DNA from: Pohlia nutans | Lineage: Eukaryota > Streptophyta > Bryopsida > Bryales > Mniaceae | DNA length: 64,000 nt | Direction: 5' to 3' | NCBI GenBank assembly: GCA_022496805.1 | Contig: CM040091.1 | Location: forward strand, 9,910,336-9,974,335 | Shown here: positions 35,136 through 46,566 of the stretch, piece by piece | Position numbering within the stretch: the stretch's first letter is position 1 | How the letters are laid out: each line of letters starts with the position of its first letter | Translations under genes and position numbers: made by a program | The notes under the pieces: generated by a model | The model's input: only the letters and a program-made list of their open reading frames with translations | Databases searched by the model: none | Told to the model about the DNA's origin: nothing

Positions 35136-37097
35136 AAAATTTCATTCATCAAGCCAACATTCGCAAGTAAAAAACATACTACAAAATTCTATTGTAAGAT
35201 ATCATGTAGACGAGCATGCAAGTGTGAACTTTGTGTAAAGGGGTTGATTTGTAAAAAATTTATGCCTCATTTCATGTTGAAGTGATTCCTCAAAAATTTC
35301 TAAGATTTCAATTCAAAAGAGCTCTTGAAAAAATCATCTTGCTAAATTAAGCAACCGAAAAATCTCTAAAAATCACATATTATTTGTAGAATGTGTAATG
35401 TGAAACTAATGCCTCTTTAGAAGAAAAAAAATGGAGTGGTTAGGCAAATGAACATTACACTCAATACTCTTGGTTACTATTCTTTTTAAAATGATATTCT
35501 ACAACATCTTGTATAGTTGCCAAACTTTTATTGTTTATAGCACACTTGTCATACATTAAAATTATATTAAATAATAAAAAACTAAGATCTCAAGTGGAAA
35601 TTAAAGAGGTTTGATTTAACTTTCATCGTTTTATTTTTATAATTCAAAATTTTGATTTTGGAATGCGATTATTTTTGTTGGTGAAACATAAGAGGGTAAA
35701 TTTTTTAATTGAATTGTCAATGAATGGGAGTCATTAAATCAATAAAAGGGATGCAAGTAAATGTTTTTGATTCAATGAAAGAACTGAAATTATGCATGAT
35801 GACCTTTTTAAGGTCTTGGCATCTTGTAGCCATCTAATGTTACAAATTTTACATAAGGTTGTTCATTCATACATAACATCAAAGGTTGAAGCTTGTTTCA
35901 TTAAAAATCTGAAAAGACACAAGAAAACTAAAAAGAATAATAATCATGAGATATAATTATGTTTAAAAAAAAGGTTCCAAAGGACATCAAAACACTAATG
36001 AAGGAAATAATTATGAAATTTAATTATGTTCACGTGATTTAGTATATTGTTAACCCATCTATACAAATGGAATCCATTGAAGTAACTTATAACGGGATTC
36101 TCTCGGGTGACTAAAAGGCTTCAAAATCAAGTATTACTTTATGAAGTAATGAATGTAGTGATAAAAATGTCTTTAATTAAAAACATATTATCAATTATAA
36201 CTTTCTTCTTATCTAATTATGATGTGCATCAAAATTATTTTTCAAAATTATCCATCTTTGATGCATTAAATTTGATTTGTAATAACAATGTGAAAAACTT
36301 GTTTGCCACAAAAAATGATATTTCAATGGTTCTTACCTTTCCCACACTATTTTTTGAAATAAAAATTTCATGTTTCACTAAATCATCATATATACATGTG
36401 TTTCAAGAAACAAACCCTTCATTTGAGTTTCATGATCTTGCACATTTTTCCATTCTTAGGTTTTCAAGGCTTATTAAATATCATGGAATGAAAGGATTCT
36501 AATTTCACAAAACAACTGCATAACTATTCAACATTTAATCATATTAGACAACCTAAAATTTTGAATAATGAAGTTCTAATTATATACGGTTCATTTTACA
36601 CTACATCGTATTTTTTACTAATATAGTTGTAGCGGAGCACTAACCCAAAAATAAACTCAACCAAAAATATAATTGTGTAGATATACTTCATACCCTTATA
36701 CCTTCAAAATCTTGTATATTCATCATTTACAAGAATTAATTAGAATTTTTCAAAGTTTATTTTCTCAAAAAATCCATCACTTTGGACTACCTTTTTCACT
36801 CACCCGTACTAGACCATAAGAACGCTCATAAACACTAGAAACTAAAATATTTCTTTTGCTCAACAATTTCAAACATCAAGGAAATCAAACCACATATGTC
36901 ATCACATTCTAAAAGAAAAACACTTACATTATCAAGTTTAAAAAGAGGTTAATAAAGAGTATTTGAAATCTTTCTAAACAAGCTAAACTAGTTTTCCATG
37001 AGTTTGAAAATCACCAAACTCCTACACACCTAATAATGAGAGACCACTAAGCTCTTTCATACCTTTTAACTATTTGGGGTGAACAAATAAGAGTATA

Positions 37098-37678
37098 TCA
37101 ACCTCTAAAGGACCACAACTATGTCCCTATCCAAACACTCCAAAGTACCCTTCCTCATAAAAAGACAAATAGTTTTTGATCTATGACCTTTTTGACCAAT
37201 TCAACAGTAGGATATTTCAAGCAACTTGAATTTATTACCACCTACAAATTTTCAACCGTTCAAGGTTCTTCAATAGTAAGATTATAAGATTCAAAATTGG
37301 TTGCACCTTTTTTTTGGCTTGATGCCCATATTTGAAACTTTCTGAAAATGCCCAAAATGCAAAGTTTAGTCTCAAATTTGGTAAAATGAACATGGCAATT
37401 GTGTGCATGAGGGTGTTAGTTCATTGTGTGCAAAAATTTAGATGCATAGCTCATTGTATGAAATTTTAGGAGCTACCCGCATTTAGGTTTTTCATCTTTG
37501 CATGATTGTATCTTTTGATTTATACATCACCTACATACGCAAATTACCATCCCATCTTCGATACAAAAAGTAGAATTACCACAAAAAATCTCAAGAATTG
37601 AAGATCAATACTCATTCCACAGTGAGCTGTCCGAACTGTCCGAACTTGGAAAATCAGCCTTGGTCCTTAAGGGGTTAA
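37098..37678. mobile_element. Longer piggyBac-type non-autonomous element, family C-like ends
   Basis: Starts ACCTCTAAAGGACCAC after a mutated TTAA (TCAA) and ends CCTTGGTCCTTAAGGGGTTAA. At 581 bp it is longer than other family C members, with a different AT-rich interior. No coding capacity. Confidence 0.55.
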
Positions 37679-38317
37679 AGCAAAGTTCACAATATCTTAT
37701 TCAAACTCAAGGTGACTTTAAGAATAACTCTAATGATTAACAGAACCAAGTGTGTTTGATGATTGGTCATTCAAACAACCCTACTAGATTTTTGTGTGAA
37801 TAAAATCCAAAATTGCAAATATGAAAGTTTTAGTGTACGATATATTGAACAATGTGGGAAAAACTACTCAAAACCAATTGTCCTTTTGAGTTTTGTAGCC
37901 ATTTCGAAAACAACTTAAGAAATTTCAATGCATATTTTTCCAAGCCACCAAAATGTTAAAAAATTTGTACAAGACACATCATTCAAAATCCATCCTCATC
38001 AAAATTTTAAAAGAATAAATAAATTAAATTAAAGGAAAAAAATGATTATTAATTTTTGATGAACTAATGTCATAAAACCTCATCAACAATCACAAGTAAT
38101 CTATAGGTTGCAATTGGAGTTGTATTTACTTTGTACAATTTTAGATATATATATGATAATGAACAAATATCAAAATTTAAAAAGGTTGAAGGAACTTTCA
38201 ATTTCCATTTACTCTTATAATATATCATACTGAACTTTCGTGCAAGAGAAGGTAGAAAAATCCACAAACATAGATTGAACTTCAATAATGATTGCAGTCA
38301 CAACTAACGAGTGTTCT
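37679..38317. other. Gene-free AT-rich stretch
   Basis: No exon, RNA gene or clear element was recognised between two piggyBac-type MITEs. Confidence 0.5.
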
Positions 38318-38559
38318 GTAACCCCTAAAGGACCAAGGCCATTCATGGTTTTAGAATGAAAAAATTCAATCGATCATGTTGTGAAAAATATAATTTGCAC
38401 AACACAAAATTTTATATCACCAGAATCACTAAAGAATATTGCATGTGCTAGTCAAGAAACAAAAAAAAATGAACAAAAGAAAGTCCACATAGGACCTATT
38501 CAAAAGTGCTCAGGAAAACATGAGGCCCAATTTGGGCTTCTTGGTGCTTTAGGGGTTAA
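38318..38559. mobile_element. piggyBac-type MITE, family C copy
   Basis: Starts GTAACCCCTAAAGGACCAAG (left TTAA mutated to GTAA) and ends TTGGTGCTTTAGGGGTTAA; 242 bp. It lies in the 3' flank of the RNase H2 gene. Homologous to 3372-3610 and, inverted, to 41481-41718 and 8251-8463. Confidence 0.75.
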
Positions 38560-38852
38560 GCCACTTGTTCCTGAAAGTAACAAGCAGCTAGTCGCGGAGT
38601 CTCTGCGTTAGAATTTATCCCAAATTTACCTTTACGGCTTCATTTTACAGTTCAGGCGCATAAGTCCTGGTAACTCCTTCAAAACGAAGCATTTCGTAGT
38701 CTCTCCCCTGGTGGGCAGAGACAACAAAAGTACCTGAAAAATCATTGCTAATCATCCTAGTCTTGTTCCTCTGAAATTTCTGCACTTCTACACCAGCCAA
38801 AAATGTCCTCTAAAGCTGCAGAGAAAATTTGATCGGTTCTGACCAGTATGTA

Positions 38853-41800
38853 TTAGAGGCGGGTAGTCACTAACTGTAACTTACGCGATTTAAAATATGG
38901 ATGCCTGCCAGGAGCACAGGACTCAGAACCAATGTGTGAAGGCTTCTGTTTTCTTTCCCCTTCATCCTCGTCATCAGCATCTTCCCTGCATCAACACATC
39001 GGAACAACTGATCGACTCAAGATTTCAAGAGAACCTGTTGACAAAATTGACAAAGGTGTTGTATTCAAGTAGGTTGTATTTCAACAACCTGGTAACCCTC
39101 TCCAATAAGTTCTGTTTTGAATGTAGGTGAAACTAATAAAAACGCACAGCTGCGCTAATAACAGCAACCAAAACATAGTAAAGAAATAACTGTATCATGT
39201 TCCCTTTGAAGCACATAACTTTGCAGCCATCAGGTGACGGTACATTGCAGTAAAGAGTCTTACCAGTAAACATCAACGCCACCTTTTGTCAAGAATGGTT
39301 TGCAAGTCGACCAGCTGAAGCGTACAAGAGATGGGAACCCAAAAACTGGGTTGACATGGTCTTCAAGCCAAGCCTTTGTCTCCGGATCTGAACACAAAAA
39401 GGGGTGTTGATCATGGAATCCACAAATATCAAAAGCCTCCTCATCATATATCCCAACTAGAATAAGCATCATACTATGTGTATTTAACCCCTAAGCTTCC
39501 ACTGTGTGATTTCTGTAGTGTAGGGAAATTGGACCCCTGCTGCAAATCATCTGTTTGTGTGAAAATGACTTCAGTTTGACACGATTGACACTGTTGATCT
39601 TGTAGTCGAGAACAAGAGCTTTAAAATGATGTATTGCAATCAGAAAACCCTCGTAAAATGAGAAAATGCCACGGTTGCAAAGCTCAGTGATGCACATTGG
39701 GCGTTTTAGACACTTAGGGGTTAAGCCTACGAATCAAATCGAAATCCTGCAACATGAATTTGAAATAATCAGATGGATCACTCACCTCCAGGATAGCCTG
39801 AGCCAAAACCTCTAGCCACTTCTGTACCAGTCTCATCCATAATCCAGTCTCGCAGTGCTCTATCCCGTGTTACCTGTTCTGATGAAGAAAATAACATGAC
39901 AGTAAAAACTTATAACATTTACCTTGTGTCAATCACCAGCCATACGAATGCCACAATAAATGGGTTTATCATTCAGAATTTCAACGGAATGTTTTAGCCC
40001 ACCCTTACCTTGGCGACAATACTAGCTGCACTGACTATGGGAAACAGACTATCTGCTTTCTTCGACACAGTGAATTTAATGCCAGGGAAACGCTCTGTTA
40101 GCATAGTCTGATACTTTTCAGGATCACCAACTGTGTCCACGTACACCTGCAAAACCATGATAAAATGTATTCCATATTTAGAACTTTGCATTACATCAAA
40201 CATACGTTTGAGATGCTATTCGTCAGTTAGAGTTTGCCTACAACATGGTTAGCAGAGCAATTCATGTTTTGAACACCGAGATGAAGGTTGTCGTCATTAA
40301 ACAAACCTCTGATAAAAGAACTCCCAGATCTAAAGTATTCCGTATCAAACCCATAGCCGACTCGAAGGAGATTGTGTTGAGACTTATTTTCTCCCTGCGT
40401 ACAGGAGCCAAACATTCCAGTAAGAAAAACATAGCAAATGTGCCCAGCCCAAGATTCAAGACACACTTACATGTTCATTAGTATCACTCATAATTTTCAT
40501 ACTTACAAATTGACTCAAATTCAAAGCACTACATATGGGATCTATCCTCAACTGTCACACATATGCCCTCTAGTCTGAACTGGGCCTTGATTTATATAAT
40601 TTCAGCCACATCAACACGCCGTGAAGGAATTTTCCTGCTCCTTACGAACAATTGCATATACTGCTCTAAAAAAAACTCAACACAAGATCTAAAAATTGAA
40701 TCAGAGATCAGGACTTCAACTATGATGTCGTCTAGCACAGCTAATCGATAGTTTTAATAGTATACAGCCAACTTGTGAGGGCGACGTTTCATTACTTTTC
40801 TATTTAATACAATACAGATCCAAAAGCTAGCAGTAACAAATAGTAGATAGGTGATCATCGAGCAGGGCCTTTTAAGCCCTTGACAGAATTACGATCTTCA
40901 CAAATCATCTCACCTTCGCAACATTTTCGCAGAGAGATCCTTGGGATCAATTACATCTACAGCCCATCCCATTAAGCTATCGGCCAGAAGGCTCTCATAG
41001 AGCTCCTCGCGTTTCGTTTCTGTCAGAACCTTGGAATCTGCTCGTATGCACATTAAAACCGTCAATTGTGAATTGGGAACTGCTATGCTCAGCATTTGAC
41101 AGAATAAAACGTTTTCCTCTCCACTCTGAAAAACAACAATATTGCTACAAAACTAATTTTCAGTGACACACGGCAAAAAAAAGAATGGATGAAGGGAAGT
41201 AAGTTCCAAAATAGAAAAATGTACTATTGAGATAATCTCACTGAGGTTGATCAAACACAAAATAAGCCTCAAGGAACGAGGGGAAGATGGAGGCACCCGC
41301 AAACTGCAGAGTGGAAATCCGATCTTTCTGGTCAAGCGGGCAGTAAGCGCATCCATACACCATTGGTCCTGCACATTAAATTTTCACCTTAAACCCTAAT
41401 AATTATTCGAGCACAGACGTTCATAGTTTGATTATTTTGTAACATCGTAATAAACCGATTAACATTTAACTCCAATCGAGTTGACCCTTTAAGGACCAAG
41501 AAGGTCAAATATGGCTTCATGTTTTTAAAGCAGTTTTGAGTGGGTTCTATGTGAGGTTTCTATTGTTCAAATTTATTTATGTTTTTGGTCAACACATGCA
41601 ATGTTCTTTACTAATTCTGGTGATATAAAATTTGGTCCTATCTGAATCATACTTTTCATTATATGAATGATTAAGTTTGTCATTCTTAAACCATGAATTC
41701 TTGGTCCTTAAAGGGTTCATCAAGCTATATTTGAAATATCAAAAAATGCAATACTCGAAAGTGATTCAGCTCGAATTGAGCTGAACGACATCCTTCGTGG

Positions 41801-42255
41801 AAATGCAAACTTGAACGTATTAGAGTTATCCGTAAAGTCCATCAAATTTTGAAGAAGATATTGTGAGTTTTTCTTTATTATAGTCTTATTTCTTCACTTC
41901 AAATAGTTAGGAGGTGTGGAAGATCTTGGTGGTTTATCATTATTAGGTGTGTAAGAGGTGTGTAAGAGCTTGGTGATCTTTAAAAGTTTTCAAAGAACCA
42001 AGAAAGGAGTTTAGGGTTTAGGGTAAACACAATCTCTAGGAATATCAAGGAATACCTAAATTTTCACGAATTCTTATTTAGGCATGGCTTGAAGGAGTTT
42101 AAAATCCAACAAACACCGTAAGAGTCAGCATAATCGGAAAACAAAAAAAAACAGAGGACGTTATACAAACCTAAAACAGGACCACGTCCAGCTTCATCAA
42201 TTCCCAACAAGCAAGGTTTGCTCTTCCACGAGGGCGACGCCGAGCCGGTCACCAT
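38853..42255 (-). CDS. RNASEH2A: Ribonuclease H2 catalytic subunit A
   Basis: Nuclear enzyme that cleaves RNA in RNA:DNA hybrids and starts removal of ribonucleotides misincorporated in DNA; it works with subunits B and C. Eight exons on the minus strand: 42171-42255, 41297-41368, 40914-41037, 40307-40394, 40009-40146, 39786-39873, 39264-39387, 38853-38985. All GT-AG junctions keep frame, giving 283 residues (plant homologues just under 300). Catalytic motifs are present: [14 protein letters not shown] (Asp and Glu), [12 protein letters not shown] (Asp) and [19 protein letters not shown] (Asp). The conserved tyrosine-bearing [15 protein letters not shown] is split between exons 6 and 7. The C-terminal tail after an acidic run ends PYFKSRKLQ, the usual plant ending. 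Introns carry MITEs (41481-41718 and 39484-39724) but all splice sites look intact. Confidence 0.95.
39484..39724. mobile_element. piggyBac-type MITE, family B copy 2, in RNase H2A intron 6
   Basis: Starts TTAACCCCTAAGCTTCCACT and ends GACACTTAGGGGTTAA; 241 bp with both TTAA flanks perfect. It lies wholly inside the intron between exons 39786-39873 and 39264-39387. Confidence 0.88.
41481..41718. mobile_element. piggyBac-type MITE, family C copy, in RNase H2A intron 1
   Basis: Begins TTGACCCTTTAAGGACCAAG and ends TTGGTCCTTAAAGGGTTCA; both TTAA flanks have one substitution, so it is an old copy. The interior shares CTGGTGATATAAAATTTGG with other family C members. Confidence 0.65.
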
Positions 42256-42398
42256 CTCGATTTGCGCTAACCCTAAACGGCCGATGACAAGAGTCCCTGC
42301 GCATTGAATTCATTCAAATTAATTTGCAACGACTGCGAAACTGAAAACTTTTTAATTAGGGCTTGACGCTCCGCATGATAAATCAACAAGCGCCGAAG

Positions 42399-42648
42399 GT
42401 TCTCCCTAAGCGTCTAAAACGCCCAATATGGCCATGTGCGTCACTGGACTTTGCAACGGTGGCATTTCCTCATTTTACCTCGGTTTTCTCATTACAATAC
42501 ATCATTTTAAAGCTTGTGTTCTATACTACAAGATCAACAGTGTCGATTGTGTCAAACTGAATTCATTTTCACACAAACAGATGATTTGCAGCAGCAGGTC
42601 CAATTTTCCTACACTACAGAAAATACACAGTGGACGCTTAGGGGTTAA
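42399..42648. mobile_element. piggyBac-type MITE, family B copy 3
   Basis: The right end is intact (GGACGCTTAGGGGTTAA); the left end (TTCTCCCTAAGCGTCTAAAA) has lost its TTAA. It sits about 150 bp upstream of the RNase H2A start codon on the divergent side, so it may overlap the promoter. Confidence 0.75.
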
Positions 42649-42890
42649 CACGTGTGAGCACCGATTGTTATGCAACGCTACTATTTCGCTAGCTCAAAAT
42701 GTGGAATGTGGAATGTGGAATGTGTGTCTGCCGACGAGACTCTACCAGCGAATTTGTGACGAGCAACCAAGTGACCAGGCGAATGGCAAACCTGCATTGA
42801 AAATTGCAACACCAGGCGAATGGCAAACGACGGTTGAATCGAAAACTCGGGAAAAAACCCTAATTCAGCATCTACAGCTACAGAGAAATA

Positions 42891-43276
42891 CTCCCTCTAT
42901 CCGGAAACAATTGTCCTAGTTTATGGTAAAAAAAATTCCTACTTTTTGTCCTATGTTCTATAGTTCACACGTGAGCATTTCCACTTCAGACGGGGCGGGC
43001 AATGAGATTGACGCAAAAACTACATACTACTATTAAAAGAGAGATACTCCCTCTGTCCGGAGACAATTGTCCTAGTTTATGGTAAAAAAAATTCCTACTG
43101 TTTATCCTACGTTCTATAGTTCAAACGTGAGCTCTTTCCACTTCAAACAATATGATTGACGCAAAAACTACATACTACTATTAAAAGATATATCATTTTT
43201 GAGTTCTGAGATGGCTGATGAAAAAAAAACGTTAAGTTGGAAAATGAAAATTGCCAAGAGTTCCGGACAGAGGGAG
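42891..43276. mobile_element. Stowaway-like (Tc1/mariner) MITE with internal duplication
   Basis: The left end CTCCCTCTATCCGGAA and right end TTCCGGACAGAGGGAG are inverted, each flanked by TA, the Tc1/mariner target. The first 156 bp are repeated in tandem: a second left end CTCCCTCTGTCCGGAGAC lies at 43047. This end is the classic plant Stowaway terminus. Confidence 0.85.
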
Positions 43277-43354
43277 TAGGATCAACGATCTCTGAACACA
43301 TGCAAAGATTGCAACCTCAAAAGATTACCAATTCAGTCAAGCTTCTGGGGCGCT

Positions 43355-43531
43355 TTAGCTATATATTCTGCAAAGGAAGAAGACAAAAAAATGAGAAAAA
43401 GATCATGGAAGAGTGAGGATCTTACAGCTCTAAGAAAATGTGATGAAACAAGGCAGATCCCACAACATTCTCGTCGCCGAATGTGCGATCATCCCGGAGG
43501 CGGAGCTCGTCTTCAAATCGCAGCCTCGTAA
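43355..43531 (-). pseudogene. Possible orphan last two exons of an unrecognised gene
   Basis: On the minus strand a frame reading RFEDELRLRDDRTFGDEN and then ALFHHIFLEL runs 43531-43426. It ends at a consensus donor (GTAAGA) and can splice to 43355-43367, which adds four residues and a stop. The stretch is GC-richer than its surroundings. I find no upstream exon; a piggyBac-type element starts about 120 bp upstream at 43650. I do not recognise the protein. It may be a gene remnant or chance. Confidence 0.25.
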
Positions 43532-43649
43532 CTAAGCAGCACTTTCCCCCTTTTCCTCATTGCCTCCCTCGCTTGTGTAACGTTATGATTTCTTGACATT
43601 TTATTTACTTTTATTTTTACTTTTTACTTTTTGATTTTTTAAATGAGAA

Positions 43650-44513
43650 TTAATCCTTAACTTCCTGAACCATTTTCAGCACGTTTTGGACCTTGATTTT
43701 TTTGGTTAGGGATACATGTTGCTCAAACTTATGTAGTTCACTTTTTTACAAAATCAACCGTAAGATCTTGTAGATATGCAAGTCACCTTCATCTTTACAA
43801 AGTTTGGTGTCAATCCGAGTTATAGGTTGCTTGGATGGGACACAAAAGTGAAGGGTACTCCAAGAAATTCATTGTTTTCTCACTGCTGAAAATGGGCTTT
43901 GACCGACTCTCTTGAGCACGTACTATTTTAGAAAGTTGGTGCCGTCTGGAATTCTGAAGAGAATCAACTTCCCTACGCATGACAACAAGTTTTGTATTTT
44001 TAGGATAAAAAATGAGTGAAATAGAGGCCTTGACATAACATCCACTTTTTACTAGTTCACTTGTGACTTTGAGAGAAATCTTACAAATTCCTACAAATCT
44101 GATCTTTTATTGCAAAATCAAACACGGTAGGTTGAAAGTACACAAAAGAACACATATCGTAGGAAAAAGAATATTGGAAAAAGGTGAAATCCAAGTGCAA
44201 GATTTGCATTTTAGTAGCTACACCCACCCACAAGCCGCCCTGCCCAACTGGAATACGTGGCAGCTCGTCATTCGCCCGTCAGTCTCTTTTGTTGACTTTT
44301 TTCTCCTCAGTTTTGTGACCACCCAACACTTGTGGATTTTTGTAAAATTGACAATGTGCATTTCTCCAAATCAGACTACACCATTGGATAAAAAACTCGT
44401 TTCTATACGAAATTGGCCAAATTTTGAATCATTCGGGCACTCCTTCCTCAAGATATTTTCACTTCTAAAAATAGTGCGACCCATTTTCGGTCGCCCAGGA
44501 AGTTAAGGGTTAA
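43650..44513. mobile_element. Long piggyBac-type non-autonomous element, family D
   Basis: Ends TTAATCCTTAACTTCCTG and CAGGAAGTTAAGGGTTAA are inverted repeats of 18 bp with one mismatch, each beginning with TTAA followed by (C/T)CC. The 864-bp body has a 147-codon open frame that lacks any transposase motif, so it is treated as non-coding. Confidence 0.75.
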
Positions 44514-45572
44514 ATGAACGTTTGTTCTATTGAAACAATTTAAGGTTTCAAGGGTCTTGGTTGAGGTGGAATTAGAGTGTAGAAGTATTGTTATTAGAGT
44601 CACATTCAAAAACTAAATAAAATAGATTTGGCAATTTTTCAAAGATGCATTATAAAATGCAACTAAGAGGGATATTTTCAACTTGATGAATGAATAAAAG
44701 TTGTACATTATGAATTTGAGATTCTATCCCATACGATTATATTTGCCATTGCTATCACCAATACTTGTGCATAAATTTTCAAAATTTAAATTTAAAACTC
44801 CTTTGTAATATGATTATGAATAAGATATTGACAATCTAATAATGAATTTTTTTGGGATGGGTTGAAATGTAATACATAAAGTGTAGTGATTTTTGGAGAT
44901 CTTTTGATTGCTTCATTTTAGTAGTTGACTTTTTCAAAAGCACTTTTAGACTAAAATTTTTGAAATTTTGGGTGGAACACTACAACATGAAATGAGGCAT
45001 ACAAATTTCACAAATCATCCCCTTTTTATTCAGATCACACATGCATGAAGCTAACTTCTCATAAAAGTTTTAGTAAAAAATCCACACTACAAAAAGTATA
45101 TGATGGATGAGAAATCGGAGATCAAATCCGTACATCATGCAAAATATGCATGGTTGAGCTATTAGAGATTAATGTATAGACTAGTATGACCATTGGCTGC
45201 CGTTGGCGTAAACGTTTTCCTCTGCTCCCTGTGTTCCCACATTGGTTTAATTTGTCCCATAATATTGTACCTCTTTTTTCTGCAGTTGGCATGCACTTCA
45301 AGAGAATCTCAAGCTAAAAAAAAAACCATTGAGCTCTTCATCATCTGCCCTCTTCCACGACACCCTTTGCAATTCAAAACTCGATCATTGTTTGGTTGCT
45401 CCAAAAAAAAATCTGTAGAAGTTTATAGAGGAAGCTTAGTCCGTAATTCAATCTTATTTTCAAAGTACTTTACCAATCAAAAAATGGTAAAACATATCAA
45501 AAGTTATTCTCAAAATTCTTAAAAAGACAAGCCCAATGGGCTTGTCTTGATGTTTAAAGGTTAAGGTTAACC
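44514..45572. other. Gene-free stretch with dispersed family F copy
   Basis: 44630-45180 matches the end of the large duplicated segment in the same orientation (TGAAATGAGGCATACAAATT, ATGCATGAAGCTAACTT). The rest is AT-rich. The hairpin CAAGCCCAATGGGCTTG lies at 45528-45545, just before a run of TTAA motifs. Confidence 0.55.
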
Positions 45573-46566
45573 TTAACCCCTAACTGCCCAAGCACGCGTT
45601 TTTGGCCTGATGTATAGAATGGAGGCCCGATAACACGTTCGTTGAGCATTTTCTGTGGGGTGAATTTTTTATGGAAAAAACTGTGGTAAGGTAGGGTTCG
45701 GAATTAACCGAAATATCACGAAAATTCCTTTATCTCAATTTTAGAGATGAATTCAAAGCTCGTATGTTTCCATTTCGAAGGAAAAAAGTGGACGCCCGGT
45801 GTGCATTTTAGGCTTTTGGGCATGAATTGAGTACGATGAACGTGGTAGCTGAGTGGATGATGTGTGCAACGTCTCTTCAGCGGCTGGAACAAACTTTCAT
45901 TCCTCTGAATGCTGCCCCTGGTGGCTTGGGCTGTTTAGGACGTCCAACTACCTCCAACGGCCATGGAATGAATAAATTTTTCATTTATTGCTCTCACCTC
46001 GTGATCAACAATATGCAAACGTGGCAAGCATCGGGTCCATTAGATTGAGTCTTCCAACAGCGAAGACCGAATCCAGATGCTATCTCTCGACAAGGGAATT
46101 TCAGTATCATGAGACTAGAATCTTTTTTTTTTCTCGACAAGGGAATATCAGAAATCGAAACAATCAATGTGGCTCTGCGGGAGGGGGGGGGGGGGAACTT
46201 TGGGCCTTACTTCACAAATTCGAAAAATCGAATCACAATCCAACGACGATAAGAGCTGCTTCAGGGTCCAGCCACAAGTATCCTTTTTGTCGCTGCAGGC
46301 AATGTAGCTCATGAGATTGGTGGGTCTCCGTCGTCGCTGCAGTGTAGATAGGTGAGCAGTTCGGCGATCAGGCTGCGAGCCCCAGCGCTGATATTTCGGC
46401 GATCAGGCCGCAACCCCAGCGTAGACAGTTTGGCCATCGGGCCGCAACCCCAGCGTAGATAGTTCGGTGATCGATCAGGCCGCGAGCCCTAGCGTAGGTT
46501 TGAAGGCAGCAGATCTGATGAGTGCGGGCATCGGATCTGCCGCAGTTGCAGTTAGTATTGTTGACA
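45573..46566. other. Candidate left end and 5' region of the piggyBac transposon
   Basis: A clear left end, TTAACCCCTAACTGCCCAAG, lies at 45573. It is followed by non-coding DNA, a G run near 46182-46195 and a minisatellite at 46358-46496 (four units of about 35 bp, core CAGGCCGCAACCCCAGCGTA). This may be promoter and 5' UTR for the ORF that starts at 46567. A shorter MITE ending near 45828 is an alternative reading of the left end. Confidence 0.4.
46358..46496. repeat. GC-rich minisatellite, about 35-bp unit, 4 copies
   Basis: Units share GATCAGGCCGC followed by CCCCAGCGTAGA. It lies directly upstream of the putative transposase start at 46567. Confidence 0.8.

Larger units (their letters stand above)
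33055..37097. other. Gene-free repeat-rich stretch
   Basis: Contains a repeat of the tRNA-flanking block (33612-33745), a long hairpin (34099-34594), a 26-bp minisatellite (34921-35135) and a fragment of dispersed family F near 35200-35400. The 131-codon open frame at 36107-36502 is very AT-rich, has no ATG-context or splice support and no recognisable motif. Confidence 0.55.

Noticed and set aside
36107..36502. 131-codon open frame
   Set aside because: Very AT-rich sequence with Asn/Ile/Phe/Lys-heavy composition, no ATG-context, splice or family support. Open frames of this length are expected occasionally in such DNA.
44063..44506. 147-codon frame inside element 43650-44513 as a transposase
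   Set aside because: No DDE motif, zinc-binding cluster or similarity to the piggyBac ORF. The element is treated as non-autonomous.
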